From assembly GCA_032629725.1 (NCBI GenBank), contig JAFEVB010000001.1:1054001-1118000 (forward strand): a stretch of DNA of 64,000 bases, in the 5' to 3' direction. Both the position numbers and the translations under genes were made by a program. The stretch comes from Gremmenia infestans (Eukaryota > Ascomycota > Leotiomycetes > Helotiales > Hamatocanthoscyphaceae). Below the pieces are notes generated by a model that worked only from the letters and a program-made list of their open reading frames with translations, was not told the origin of the DNA and did no database searches. Shown in pieces: positions 20,073-32,340 of this stretch; position 1 is the stretch's first letter, and every line of letters starts with the position of its first letter.

Positions 20073-22813
20073 TCAACCACCCCTCTCTCCAAACTCCCTA
20101 GCCCAATCCTCGAATTCCTTAAGGCCCTGTTTACTAACACTAGGCCGAATGTTCACCAAACTAGCCTGGAAATCCACAACTTGTATTGGCCGTATCTGAT
20201 CCATGGACATGTGCAGTAGGGCTTCTCCGAGTGAGCGGAGTGGACCCATGGCTGCGTCTTTAGCTAGGGCTGTTATGTCTGAGCCTGAGAAACCTGGTTT
20301 GCGTGTTAGCCTAGATAAATAAGAGGGAGGAGAGGGAATTACCATCAGTTAGCTGGACTAGACGTTGAATATCCCTTTCGGCAAGACTATGTTTCTGATG
20401 ACCCAGCAACGTTCTTAATTGAACTGCCCGGGTTTCATCTTCTGGCAATGGGATATATTGCCGTCTGACGAACCGTCTTCGGGCAGCTTCATCAATTGCC
20501 CAAGGTAGATTCGTGGCAGCCAGCACCAAGACTCTACTAGGATCACCGTCCTTCTTCTCCTTATCGGTTTGTTCCCTTCCCGCTGCTGCACGTTGGAGAT
20601 CACTCCACTGAATCAAAAATTCAGTCTTGATACGTCGCGTAGCTTCGTGCTCGCCAGATCCAGAGCGTGATGAGAGGAGCGAGTCGATTTCGTCAACGAA
20701 AATGATACTCGGTGCTAGAGCTTTAGCAAGTGAGAAGAGTGCCCGTACCAGCTTCTCCGACTCGCCTAGATATTTGCTCGTCAAACTGCTTGCTGATATC
20801 GAGAAAAACGTAGATCTCGACTCTGTAGCTACTGCTCTTGCTAACATTGTTTTTCCTGTTCCTGGTGGTCCGAACAGAAGCATGCCTCTTGCCGGTTCGC
20901 GGAGACCCATGAAAAGATCTGGTCGTAAAAATGGGTACACAACTGCTTCTTTCAAGGCATTCTTAGCGATATCCAATCCTGCTACATCATCCCAATGAAC
21001 TTCATCGCCTTGAACAACAATCTCGTTGAAGATCTGCTTTGCAGCTCCTTCATCTACACCCCGGGGTAGATTCTTCATTAAATGCGCAACCTTTTCTTCC
21101 CATGCAGTCTTCGTTGGATTTTTCTCTTCCTCCCCAGAATCGCCAGATGGAGGTGTTGTGGGATCTGCAAGGATCTCCTTTTCTTTTTGCTTTGGCTTTA
21201 TTTTTCTTTTCTGCTTGGAGGCTTGGTTTCCACTGCTGTTTGTGTCATCATCCAGACTTTGTGAGGAGGTATCTTCATCCTTCGGCTTCTTCCCTTCTCG
21301 CCTCTGCGCTCTTCTTGCATCATCTCTCTCTTGATGTCGGTCGCGGTTTCGTGGGGATGAAGTAGTGGCTGGAATAGGTTTTCGTGACATACTGCTAGAA
21401 CTTTCTGCCTCCACATTTTCTTTCGGTGCAGGCTTTCGTCGCAGCGGTAGGTCATTATCCGCTTTGGACTTCCTTGCATTAGTCTCTGGATACTCCTTGA
21501 GGTAGGTTGGATATGACAGAGGTTCAAATTTTGTAGGTTTTTTAGAATGAGGTGGTGGAGGTGGAGGTTTTGTTTTTTGGGGGATTGTAGCGGCCGTTCC
21601 TAAAGGAGACTTGGGGAGATCAAGATCAATAAGATCATGTAGGTTAGATTCAGTGAGCATAGAACCAGAGACAGCGCCCGGCTGGCCTGGGTCCGTGGGT
21701 GGAAATGGATATGCATTCGATCGTCCAGTGGCCCCGTATAGATCACCTCCCAATAACAAATCCACTGGACTCGCTGACGATGGAGGATGACTGTGGCCAT
21801 TATCAGGTACCATTGTTCGTGTCTTATTATCGTATCTGACGTGACCCGAGGATGCAAGCCTGCCTCCAGTCAAATCACCCGAACTATTCGTACGGCTAGT
21901 CTCCGGAAGTGTAGTCGAGCTATTATCAAGCTCCGCATCTAGGGTTCGTCCAAGTCTATCTCGGCCACCTTTTGAAGTCGACTGCCACGCCAAAGCAGCC
22001 GCTTTATTCGTCACGGGATTCTCTTTCCGCGCAGACCTTGGACTCGGCTTCCTACCAGTTTTATCACTGGATCTCAACGTATGCAGCATGGTCCTCCCCT
22101 TCTCCGGACTAGGACTCCTCGACATTGTCTTCTTCATAGGCGGAACCAACATGCCGGCCGACATCGACGGTTCACCAGCCAATTTCGAACTCGAAATACG
22201 GTAGCTCGAACCGGCGTCCGACTTCCTTCCTACCACAGCTCTCTCCGAGCTATTCTTAGGCGCTAGACTCGGTCTCGTGGGAAGCGGGGGAGGTTTCGAA
22301 ATCCCCTCATAACTCACCGCAGGGATCGTGCCGTTGCCAATATATCCTGCTCCGTTGTTCCGCGGTTGTTCCTCAGATGAATGCCTCGGTGTCTGTCTGG
22401 ACGATGATTTATGGATCTTGCCATCTTTCTCCTCCGCAGATGTCTCACCCGACGCCTTCTCCGAACGTGATGCTTTCAGAGCTTCTAACAAATCAACACG
22501 CTCTTTACATTGCATCTCCATATCCCGCAGGCTATCTTTGAGCGCTTTCTCAGTCTCTGTTCTGGGAATGTAGCCGGCGGGGACGCGGTAGGCGTTGTGG
22601 TAATATATTTGGTCTAGGGCGGAGCGCCATGATCGAAGTGCTTCTGCCTCGTTGCCCTGTGATTCATCAGTGTCCTTCCTCAATGCTGACAAAAGAGGGG
22701 TAAAAAGAAGAGGTAAAACATACCTGCCCCTCGAAATAAACGGCAGTCGAGCATATCAAATAGCATTCATCGTACGTCTTCTGCAGCGACGACGCAGTCT
22801 TGTTTCGCATCAT
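20073..22813 (-). CDS. AAA ATPase of the Sap1/fidgetin-spastin (meiotic) group with N-terminal MIT-like domain
   Basis: Three exons: 22813-22724, 22656-20343 and 20293-20073, 2625 nt, 874 residues. The short first exon (MMRNKTASSLQKTYDECYL) joins exactly to GNEAEALRSWRSALDQIYYH and completes a three-helix MIT-like domain. That makes it a better start than the ATG inside the 67-nt intron. A long disordered, basic and Pro-rich middle follows (about 100-560). The AAA module has Walker A GPPGTGKT (about 626-633), Walker B IIFVDEID (about 682-689) and an arginine-finger region (DEAARRRFVRR). The last exon carries FSGSDITALAKDAAMGPLR. Relatives sever microtubules or remodel ESCRT-type complexes; yeast Sap1 itself is poorly understood. 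The target here is unknown. Confidence 0.92.
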
Positions 22814-24137
22814 GGCAGCACGGTTTCCTTGGTCTGCTCATGAATATCGTGGCGAGCCCCAAGGAATGTATCTCCAGTTCGTGCTCGTATTATCAGGTGA
22901 GAAAGTGTGCATCCGTGGTGGTCGTGCTTGTGCGAGGTCGCTTTTGTTGCTCATGTGCTTGCTTGCTCGCAATGGACGTTCACAAGGTTCGCTTGATCCT
23001 GCTGGTGGTGGTGGTGGTTGGGTTGGGTTGGGTTGGGTTGGTCCTTGTGACGTAGTACAAGGCCCTGTCAACAAAATAATACCCCGCGTAGTTTCGAGTT
23101 TCACTGAAATGGCAGTCGTGATTGTTTATCACTCCTTAAGCTTTCATGAATACTTCAATGTTGAAGAGAAGGTGAATGATTTGCTTTTAAAACCTCGACT
23201 CACTTTTCATGGGCCTCACTTCTCTGCTTACGATGAAATCGAGGATTCGAAGATGGCGGTGCTAGATGGAGAATTAGGGTCCTTCTAGCGGCTGTTTCCA
23301 AATCCTTGAGGCCGTCCAGTGGTGGAGCAGCCTCATCATTTAGCTCAGCCATCATGTGTGCGACGTGCGTGCCAATGAGGCAACTGTTACGCAAGAAAAG
23401 ATTAATAGTTAGCTAAGCCATAAGGTAGCCCTTTTACAAACTCGAGCCTACTTCCTATTGCAGTAATCGTTGCTGCGAAATCATTGTTAGCTCCTAAATG
23501 GTAATCTACGAGTAGTTCTCAACCAACTTTCACGCAAATACAAAAGAGCTTCTGTGTGTTCATAACGGCATGCATTGTCTTCTCCTCACTTCTCCTCACC
23601 TCGCCTCCCTCTCGCTCATGCATGCTCTTCTTTCTTATAAATACAATAGCACGCAAGCTCTAAAGCGCTCCTCCTCACCCCATCCATGCATATGATTCGC
23701 AAAAACGCCAAGTTGAACCTTCTCAGTCTCCCAGGTCAGTTAGGCGACTGGACGTGCTCCGCCCAAAACAAATCCCTTTCTAATCAGGAGAAATACGTTG
23801 TAGGAAATATGTACAAAAATCGAGAACTTTTTCTTTCCGCGCGGAGATATTTGGTGCCTGTCCCAGGAACAAAAGGAACACATAAGGCAAAGGTCGTGAT
23901 ATCCTGAATCTGGTATACTGCGAGCCTCGGTTGTTCGGAGAAGAAGTGACAAAGTATGTTTTGTCAGAAATATGTTATTAAGGTGTATGTTTCGCCAGGT
24001 CGCAGCCAACGACAAGTAAATCTTCAGTGGATCATGAATTGCTTCCGTGATGTCTTAAACAACAGTATCGTTTTTTCTGATGAAATATGCCCTGGAATTA
24101 TCAGTTCTGATTTGCATCATGCGGGGACCAGGTAAAC
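22814..24137. other. Intergenic between AAA ATPase and mitoferrin
   Basis: 1324 bases with no gene supported. A G-rich tandem repeat near 23004-23042 is listed separately. A short open frame at 23394-23200 on the minus strand follows an intron-like acceptor but has no partner exon. Confidence 0.4.
23004..23042 (+). repeat. G-rich simple repeat (GGT)n then (GGGTT)4, possible G-quadruplex
   Basis: Several GGT units are followed by four GGG tracts separated by TT (23020-23037) and a final GG. This meets the usual G3 loop2 pattern for a G-quadruplex on the plus strand. It lies about 200 bases upstream of the AAA ATPase start. Confidence 0.75.
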
Positions 24138-25365
24138 TCACTTGCAAGCCTCGTACGCCGACCAACAAATCGCAGTGCTTGGCATCGTAGTAACAACACG
24201 GGGCCGCATCCCCTTTAAAAATCCCCGGAAACCCTCTCTCTGGTGTAATAATGTGGCTCCCTCCATGAATCCACTAACGTTCCTCAGCGCAGCATCATTA
24301 GCTGTTCCTCTCGTCTGCAACATCGTCTTGACCACATCCATGGGAGTTGTAAGAGCCGCAGCAAATCCTCCAGCAACAGCTCCCGCAACGCAATGTGTTA
24401 CCGGGTCATAAGCTTTCGTAGGGTTCATGAACGTCGACATCGAATCGTACGCGAGTAATTGAAGTGCGGTGAAAGGAACGGTCATGGAAAGCGTCGTGGG
24501 GTAGGAGACGTAGAATGCGGACACGCCTTCGCTCCGATAGACGTATTTTGCGCAGTCGAACATGGATCTGTACATCTTTTGCGAATTATGTATTTGCATG
24601 CGCTGCTTGATGACTGTAGATTATCAGCGGTGACCTCGGCCCTTGATCTCGAAACATACCGTCGAATGGGTTCATGAGGCCATCACTCGCAATTGTTGCG
24701 CAAGCTCCGCTGGTGACTGGCCAAGTGTTAGTAGATATCCGTGGAAGCCGAAAAGTCCAACAATACTTACAAGAAGCAAGAGGGGTATGGACACCAGCCT
24801 GATTACCTCCCATGACATGCTTTACAGCTTCAAGGGTAGCAAAGTAGACTGCGTGAGCCGGTCCTGTAAGATGTATGAGCATTTGCCCCCCACAAATCGT
24901 CAGATGTACCAACCTGCTCCAACAACCACACTGGACATGCCTCGCCATAGACTGAGGACTCCCTCCCCCGTGGCTATTCGATAACCCCCCTGGATCATCC
25001 CATTATAGACTGCGGAGGGGGTTGGATTGAGGATTTGCATTCGTGTCTGCGCGGCAGTCAGTAACAATGTCTTGACATCATTCCCAGGGGCAAACATCGC
25101 GCACCTTGATAGCATCAATCGGATACATGACCGTGTGCTCCTATAAACATATCAGTCTACAATGCCTATCGGGCCGTTTTCGAGGTGCTTACAGCTATTC
25201 CAGCAAATGCACCGGCGACCATGTTCTGCATCAACGAGAAGTTCGGCGGCAGGGCCTCATATCTAATGATAAGCAGTCAGTAATCTGCAGATAGGCATTA
25301 AGGTCACCGATATATGGCAGCACGTACTCATACTCTTCTGCGGCCTCTGCATTTGGCTGGGCCAT
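24138..25365 (-). CDS. Mitoferrin, mitochondrial iron carrier (Mrs3/Mrs4 family)
   Basis: Seven exons: 25365-25328, 25262-25193, 25140-25105, 25046-24914, 24863-24771, 24716-24660 and 24613-24138. They total 903 nt, 300 residues, the family length. The three carrier signatures sit after odd-numbered helices: PIDAIKTRMQ (from about 43), PFDVIKQRMQ (from about 139) and PMDVVKTMLQ (from about 233). The N-terminal AGAFAGIAEHTVMYP and SVVVGAGPAHAVYFATLE are typical of mitoferrin, which brings ferrous iron across the inner membrane for haem and iron-sulfur assembly. The start was set at MAQPNAEAAEEYEYEALPPN because the frame further upstream lacks an ATG. One exon is only 36 nt. Confidence 0.92.
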
Positions 25366-26785
25366 TGGGGGGGCCACTGCCGCTCCTCCGTATGTATTTG
25401 ATTGCAGAGCCAGGATGACGGCGTCTTGGATAGCAGCGGGAATGGTGGAGTGGTACTGGCTTGGGGGCGAGTTCGGAATAAGGGGGAATGTATCGCACAC
25501 TTGGGCCGCGTGCGTTCTGAGATGGGGTGGGAGAGGAGAGGGGAAGGATGAGTGAGGTTGGGCTGACTGTTTGGTGATTTGGAGAGGTGTATTTTATCGA
25601 TCATGGAGTTCTTGCTGCAGCAGCAAAAAGTCCCAAAAATCAAGCGAAGCAGGGGTGTGTAAATACGCCGAGGAACTGAGCTAGACGTCCAAAACCTTCA
25701 TCTACAACAACAAAAAACACTTATGAATCCTTGAAAGAAATAGACGATTTGTATTTCATGGATGCTAACGCTGAAACATGTCTAGGTATCTCACAAGTGC
25801 AGTAGCAGGATGTGGTGGCTCGACTTCTTTCTCTCTTTCTTTCTTTCATTCATTCATTATTTCTGTCTCTCTCTCTCTCTCTCTTTAAATATGAACTACA
25901 CGGTCCATAGCTGCACTACCTAAACTCCTCAAATACGCTACTACCGGCTTCTATCTCATCCCGTGTGTTGTAAAACAGCAGCAGCATTGGTTCTCCGGCT
26001 TCGCAACTTGGCTTGTGTGGTCTGGTCGGATCTGATAAAGTGTCCCTGTCCACTTTTCCAGGCCCCTGCACTCTCTTAGCCCCCCAGTGAAAATCATCCT
26101 GCATAAACCGCCTAACACGCGAGACACGATCCCGGGGTTCAGAGTTTATCAGATCCAAAATACTTCCAAGTACGCGCCCCATCGTACCACTTTTGTACAA
26201 ACTCAGCTCACTTCCCCTACAGCAAGGTACCTCCCTCCCACGCCCCCAGTGCCAGATTCCCATGTCCCAAGGTACCGGATTGCCATGCCAGGGGCTGATG
26301 CAATTCTGGAGACTGTGCCATGTGGCTTTGTGGCTATCACCTGCCGTCTCTACTCCCGTAAGTCTCTTCTTTTCCCTTTCCTTGTCACGAGTTTGCGCCA
26401 AGGTGGGGGTCACAAGGTACAAGGAGTAGCCCTCTGTTGAGCCCCGTTCTGCATGAAAGATGCACCGGAAACGCTGGCGATATGCTTCCAGTACCTACTG
26501 TATTAATTTGTGAACGGTACGGAGTACAGCTACCTATATGTGGATTCCTCCGGAATCTAGAATCTGGATCTATTTAGTAAGCCGCCGCGGAGATATGGGA
26601 TGACAAATCGCATAAAGCCGACTCGGCCGATAAGCATGAAACCACTAATAATATGAGGTTATTCGTCTCGCTTAACAATATATTGGTATAGCTGTATTCA
26701 AATGTATGATATCAAAACTCGCCATCCGAGTGCCTTCCATGCCAAATCTTCCCAAACTCCACAAAGTGCCTAATCCCGCTGAAGA
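25366..26785. other. Intergenic upstream of mitoferrin and 3' of ATG9
   Basis: 1420 bases with no gene supported. Simple repeats run at 25826-25885: TTTC, CATT and CT units. A long minus-strand frame at 25916-26422 lacks an ATG and family resemblance. Confidence 0.4.
25826..25885. repeat. Compound microsatellite (TTTC)n (CATT)n (CT)n
   Basis: Three adjacent simple repeats, ending in about nine CT units. Confidence 0.85.
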
Positions 26786-29683
26786 TCAAATATTTATCCC
26801 AGTTCTGCCATCCGTTTGTGCCTTGTGAAATTGATAAAACAATCCTAATACCCCCCCTTCAGCTGCCTCGCCATCGCCCCCATCTTCAACATCTTTACTT
26901 GTAGCCCTCGTGGGCGACGTCTCCCATCTAGACTCCTCAAGCCCGACCACGCTTTCATTAAGATTGCTTGCTCCACGACCCTGCTTCTTATTCCTGCTAT
27001 TAGTCGGCTCATCTTCATCTTCAGTTGGCTCCTCGATAATATTGTTTCGTGCTTGATATTGAGAACGAGAGGTGCCGGTACGTCTCCCACTACGCCCTCC
27101 AAATCCAGATGTGGATGGCTGGTGATGCGGGTCCAGCAGAATTGAGGTCATCGGTGACCCCTGCGCACCCGTTGGAGCGAATCGTGGAGTCCGAGAAGAC
27201 TGAGGTCCGCCAACACCTGGTGCTCGACTTCCTATGCGTCTCTCACTGCGGCCCATTCTTGACGTCTGCATATCCCCGCCAAGAGTCGGTGACATGAGTC
27301 CAGGGAAAGCGGGAGGAGGATGGAATTGCTGCTGCTGCTGTCGCATGCCAGGAGGCACATGTCCTTGAACTCCAGTCTTAGGATTAAGCAGGTAGTTATC
27401 AATGAACCCATAGTACGATGCTGTCATCTTGCCATGCTTCGTGGAATAATAGTCATCCCGAAGATCAGCTCGATCTTTGCCTTGCGGAGCCCCTCTTCCA
27501 TCCCCTCTCTTGAAATCAAACACAGCAAAGGAGCAAACATATCCAACTCCATCAACATGGACAGTGAACTCTCGGAAAAAATCAATAATCTGGTCGCTAC
27601 ATCTCGAGAGACTAAACCAAAGAAGAAAAGGGGTAATGATAATGTTGAGTATTTCCTCTAAAAATATCATTATCTTCATCTGATAAAGAGTGGCAAACTC
27701 CCTTTTGACTTCATCGCTATGAAGCCTGTTTTCCCAGTGAGGTGGTTTGTAGTGTGTATAATCAATCACATTCCGTAAAGCGTATTCGGGGTCGAAGACA
27801 AGATTCTCCTCCGGAATGGTACCATTCATGGCTGCCCAGACCGCACCAAGAAGAGTGACATAGAAAGCAACAGTCCTGTCTGGGGTTATCTGGAAGGTGA
27901 GAAACAGCTCGGGGTCCAGTAGGGTTGTAACAACCAGAACCGAAACTATAGCGCCTGCCACGAACGCTACAAATCTGGCAAAATGGGCCGTCTTAACCTT
28001 CGGGAACTGGTCGAGATAGCGAGAGGCAAATGGATATGACATATTGAGTCGCTGATGGAAAAGATGGTGAAGCTCATTGAACTCTCGAAACTTCCACTCA
28101 GCCAAAGGCGTGTACCGCCGTGATCCAATAGCAGCAGGGTCCTTTTTGTACTCCTAATGACGCATTAGCGTGAACCAAGAAGGCTGAGAAGGGGATTCAT
28201 ACGTTGAAATATCTAAAGAAGTACAAGACCATGAGATACAATATAATGACAGGAGCAAGAATGGCATTCATGTATCCTGCGAACATAAACCGGGCTTTCA
28301 AACCATCACTCAACTGTTTGCGATGAGAGTCCTTCAAGACTAGTTGTCTAACCTGGCCGTAATCGTTGAAGATTAAGCCCATAATGCACCAATCTAAATT
28401 CCATAGCAAAGTCCTCGAAAAGAGTTGACGGGCCCCTAGAAATGGAAATTGCAGTGTCAGGTCCAGTATATCCTTGTTGAACAAAGCAATAAGATAGTTT
28501 TCCTTTCTCATCAGCCGGTTTGCAATGTCATGCGCATCGAGTCTTTCCTTTGAATTACTTCCGAGGTACTTTCGATTTGAAGGCGATATCTTCTCAACGG
28601 TGATCGGATTCGCGTCTCTGAGAGCCATGATCCGGGCAACAACGTCTTGCCATAAAACTGTCTGCATGTCGCTATCGGGAATTACAAGAAGTTGCTCGTA
28701 GAAGTCACGTAAGCGTATTAGACGTGGAACATCGACCACGAGTTGGTACACCTGGAAAAGGGAATACAAAGTAAATAACCAAATGGCGACATTTGGCATC
28801 CCTGATATTTTTGACGTGCATTTTGGTACAATGACTTCGGATAACTTCCTGCTGCTGGAGATTCTGTCGTATTCCACGCACTGAGTAAGAAACGTTGTAA
28901 AAACGGCAACAAATATACTCGTGCTGTATCTCGAAGTCAGCGAGAGAGTTACCCACGGGCATCAAGAAAAGCTTACGCCAAATCAACAGTTCTCGCGAGC
29001 AAGATGCACCATATTCCAGCTCCGATATAGTAATCATATACCTCGGCCATGAAGTTATCCAGGTTTGTAACATTTATCCACCTCCACATTGCTTTATCCC
29101 TGGCACTACCCGTGAGCATCCCCGCCCGTTGAGGAGTTGCTTGCGGTCTCTCAGAGGTGGGTTCTTGGTGAAGCCGCTGCTGAGCTTGAGCAGCTTCCCA
29201 ATGGGCTCTATTTTCTCTATTGGGTGGCCCAGGTATGGGAGGCTGTCTCATTGGTTGGTGTGTCTGTCGGACCCGTGGCTGACTTGGAGAGCTCGGGCCT
29301 GGCATCTCGCTGCCTTCCATCAGAAGAGAGTGTGGCACCTCATCATCCCCATCTTCTTCAATCAGCCTGGGGGACTGTGGAAGCCATTTCGAGCGATCTC
29401 CTTGTGTTTTCCCCCTTCGTTCCGCTCCTCTGCCGTGCGGCCCATCTCTCTGGGCCGGAAGAAATGCTGTGCTTTCGCTCGTGATCCGGCTATCTTCATC
29501 GTTGAAGTCTGCATTTCCCAGCTCATCATCACGAAACTGCAGGTTCGCTTCATCGAGGGCTAGGCCCGCTCGCTCCTCCAGGTCCGATTCGGAGCCCTCA
29601 TCATGGGCTCTGAGGTCGTCATATATCGAACGGCCAGTAGGGTTCGTGGGTAACAGACGCGACAAGATGTTTGAGGTCATCAT
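26786..29683 (-). CDS. ATG9: Autophagy lipid scramblase ATG9
   Basis: Three exons: 29683-28977, 28923-28203 and 28153-26786, 2796 nt, 931 residues. The N-terminal 200 residues are acidic and disordered. The conserved APG9 core begins at MWRWINVTNLDNFMAEVYDYY and continues across the first splice with TSIFVAVFTTFLTQCVEYDR. It includes WLFTLYSLFQVYQL, FPFLGARQLFSRTLLWNLDW, GYMNAILAPVIILYLMVLYF and EWKFREFNELHHLFHQRL, then the last helices (ALRNVIDYTHYKPPHW, KIMIFLEEILNIIITPFLL). ATG9 vesicles seed the phagophore and scramble its lipids. A short Gln run (coded by a CAG-type tract) lies in the disordered C-terminal tail. It is divergent from COG6, 473 bases apart. Confidence 0.96.
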
Positions 29684-30156
29684 CGTGTCAAAGGTTGCTG
29701 GTAGATACCACTATCCCACAGTCTACAAATTTGTTGAGACAGACAAGCTACTCTTTGGGTAGAGTTGGTTAGCAGGAAGCAGCCCAGGAACGACGATGAG
29801 TGGAGGCGAATGGATGGGCATTTGGCGTTGTTAGGATTCTGAGACAAGGCGGGATCCAAATGCTGTGCGGCAAAGAATCATGCCATGCTGTTGTTATAAG
29901 GTCAAGTCACCAGGTCTGTTGCTGTTATTACTTTCCTGTACCGTATTGCCCGCTCAAGGACCACGAGTGAGTGGTGAATGACTGTTATCGAGGTTCGGCG
30001 ATGGCGCTTGTGCCTAGCGCAAGGCTGAGCTTTCAGCCTTGTCTTACGAGCAGTCCTAGGCCCAATATAGGATAGTCTAGCGCAGCCCACCCGCGGCCGA
30101 GTTTCTCTCCAACAACTAAGTGTCAACAAGTTATACGATTCTCACAGCCAAAGTCC
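29684..30156. promoter_or_regulatory. Divergent promoter region ATG9 / COG6
   Basis: 473 bases between the two start codons, with no coding signal. Confidence 0.55.
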
Positions 30157-32301
30157 ATGATTATGACCAATGACTATTTTCTTGCCCGAAAGACTTCTGG
30201 TCTGAGTCTGGGTGAGGGCAGTGAATCACCAGGATCGCCTACAAGCCCGCAAGCTCTCCGAACCAATCCGCTCTCCTCCAAGGTCACGAGTGTCCTGTCA
30301 GCGTCCTATGCCGATCCTGATATAAGGGATGCGCTGGGTCTCCTCGATAAACGCAACGTAGAAAACAATGCTGAAACACGGCGGCAGCTGAGGTTAGATG
30401 TGCAGAAAGAAGTCATAGAAAGCAATGGGGATATTATTCGGGAATTTGGCCACGTTGCGGAGGTGTGTCAAATACCACCAAATCCCGAACTCCGTGACTG
30501 ATTCCTATAGCAACTCAAACGCATTGGTATTACCATTGCGAGTCTTAATGAAGGCTGTGAAGAGATGAAGCGTCACATTAGTTCGGCTCACACGGAAACT
30601 GCTCCGGTGCTCGAAGAGGCCACCGACTTGATTAAGCAGAAGAATCACGTTGAATCAAAACAACAGCTGCTAAAAGCGTTCAATGCCCATTTTGTCATGT
30701 CGGATGATGAAATGTCAACTCTCACGTCAACTGCTGAGCCTGTGGATGACAGGTTTTTTGCCGTTTTGACAAGGGCAAAGCAAATCCAAACCGACTGCGA
30801 GATTCTACTTGGGACGGAGAATCAACGCCTTGGACTCGAGGTCATGGACCAGATCTCAAAGAACCTGAATGGTGCGTTTCAAAAGCTTTACAGATGGATT
30901 CAGCGAGAATTCAAGACACTCAACTTGGAAAACCCCCAAATTAGCTCAGCAATACGGAGAGCTCTTCGAGTTTTGGCAGAACGTCCATCTCTTTTCCAGA
31001 GCTGTTTGGATTTCTTTGCCGAAGCGCGAGAACATATACTCACGGATGCCTTCTACACCGCACTAACTGGCACGTCTGTTAATGGCCAAGAGGATGCTTC
31101 TGTGAAACCCATTGAACTAGTCGCACACGATCCACTGCGATATGTCGGAGATATGTTAGCCTGGACTCATTCTGCGACCGTTAGTGAGCGAGAAGCTCTC
31201 GAGGTTCTATTTATCTCCGATGGGGATGAAATTGCGAAAGGCATCCAGGCTGGGCGAGATAGTGAACCCTGGAATCGGATTGCGGATGACGGCGCTTCCA
31301 GCAGCTTTGATGGACTTAAAGCTCTAAACGAGCTGGTGGATCGAGATGTCACCGGAGTTGCAAGAGTACTGCGTCAACGTATAGGCCAAATGATTCAAAG
31401 TCACGAGGAGACGATCATGGCGTACAAGATCGCAAACCTCCTGAACTTTTACCGTGTTACATTTTCCAAGCTACTCGGTGAAGAATCAATTCTCCTTGAG
31501 GCTTTATCCACTTTGGAAGAATCGGCACTACGCCAATTCCGAGCCTTGATGCGTGACCATGTCGCTGGGCTCCAGACGGAAACCCATGTCCCTCCAGCAG
31601 ATTTAGGTCCTCCCAAATTTTTACAAGACGGCTTGAAACAACTCACAGCCATTATGAAAACATACGAGACCTCTTTCACATCTGCGGACACACGAGAGAC
31701 TGGTTTCCAGCCCATACTCACAGAGGCATTTGATCCGTTCATTCAAGAAAGTAAAAAGCTAGCTAAGGGTATAGAGTCGCCTCAGAGCGCTATATTTTCC
31801 ATTAATTGCCTGTTGGCAGCCCGAACTACTCTTGCTCCATTTGATTTCACGACCGAGCGTCTATCTAACACGCAAGAATCCGTCGAAGAGGATGCCAGGG
31901 GGCTCATTGAGCACCAATATTCATTCTTTCGAAACAACTCAGCATTGCAGCCTCTTCTCCAAGCTTTAGCGCCATTGTCAGACACGAAAGAAGACCTTAA
32001 ATCCATCAGGTCGCTCGGAACCTTCCAACCAGAGCCATTGACCCAGGCGAGCCAGACCCTGGATGACTTTCTCCCATCAGCACTCATGGATGCCATGGAG
32101 AATCTTAAGCACCTGCAAAGCTCTAAGCTGGCCAGGGAGATAACAGAAGCAGCTGCAGAAAGATTTTGTGACGACTTTGAGCAGGTGGAAGATAAGTTGA
32201 TCGCTGCTGATGAGATTTGGGAAGAGGAAGATGATGAAAAGGAACCCTTGCGAGCCTTCTTTCCTCGTACCGGTGGGGAGATACGGGTCTTGTTATCTTA
32301 A
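30157..32301 (+). CDS. COG6: Conserved oligomeric Golgi complex subunit 6 (COG6)
   Basis: Two exons, 30157-30462 and 30511-32301, joined in phase 0 by a 48-nt intron; 698 residues. Exon 1 carries NPLSSKVTSVLSASYADPDIRDAL and QLRLDVQKEVIESNGDIIREF, the conserved N-terminal coiled-coil of COG6. Exon 2 continues with IASLNEGCEEMKRHISSA and the helical body (LRVLAERPSLFQSCLDFFAEAR, DPLRYVGDMLAWTHSATVSER). COG is the tether for retrograde vesicles at the Golgi; COG6 belongs to lobe B. An in-frame earlier ATG two codons upstream of MTNDYF was used. The stop lies only 39 bases from that of the convergent hydrolase gene. Confidence 0.95.
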
Positions 32302-32340
32302 AAAGCTGGTCCTAGCCGCATAGTTGTTCAATTACCTGGC

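Noticed and set aside
23017..23042. Telomere-like repeat (GGGTT)n
   Set aside because: Only four to five units, inside a gene-dense interior region, and not the TTAGGG unit expected in ascomycetes.
23200..23460. Minus-strand frame after an acceptor-like CTAAC...AACAG
   Set aside because: No upstream exon with a start and no donor could be found; the peptide is unfamiliar.
25916..26422. 168-codon open frame on the minus strand between mitoferrin and ATG9
   Set aside because: It opens at TTG, has no recognisable domain, and the composition matches non-coding flanks.
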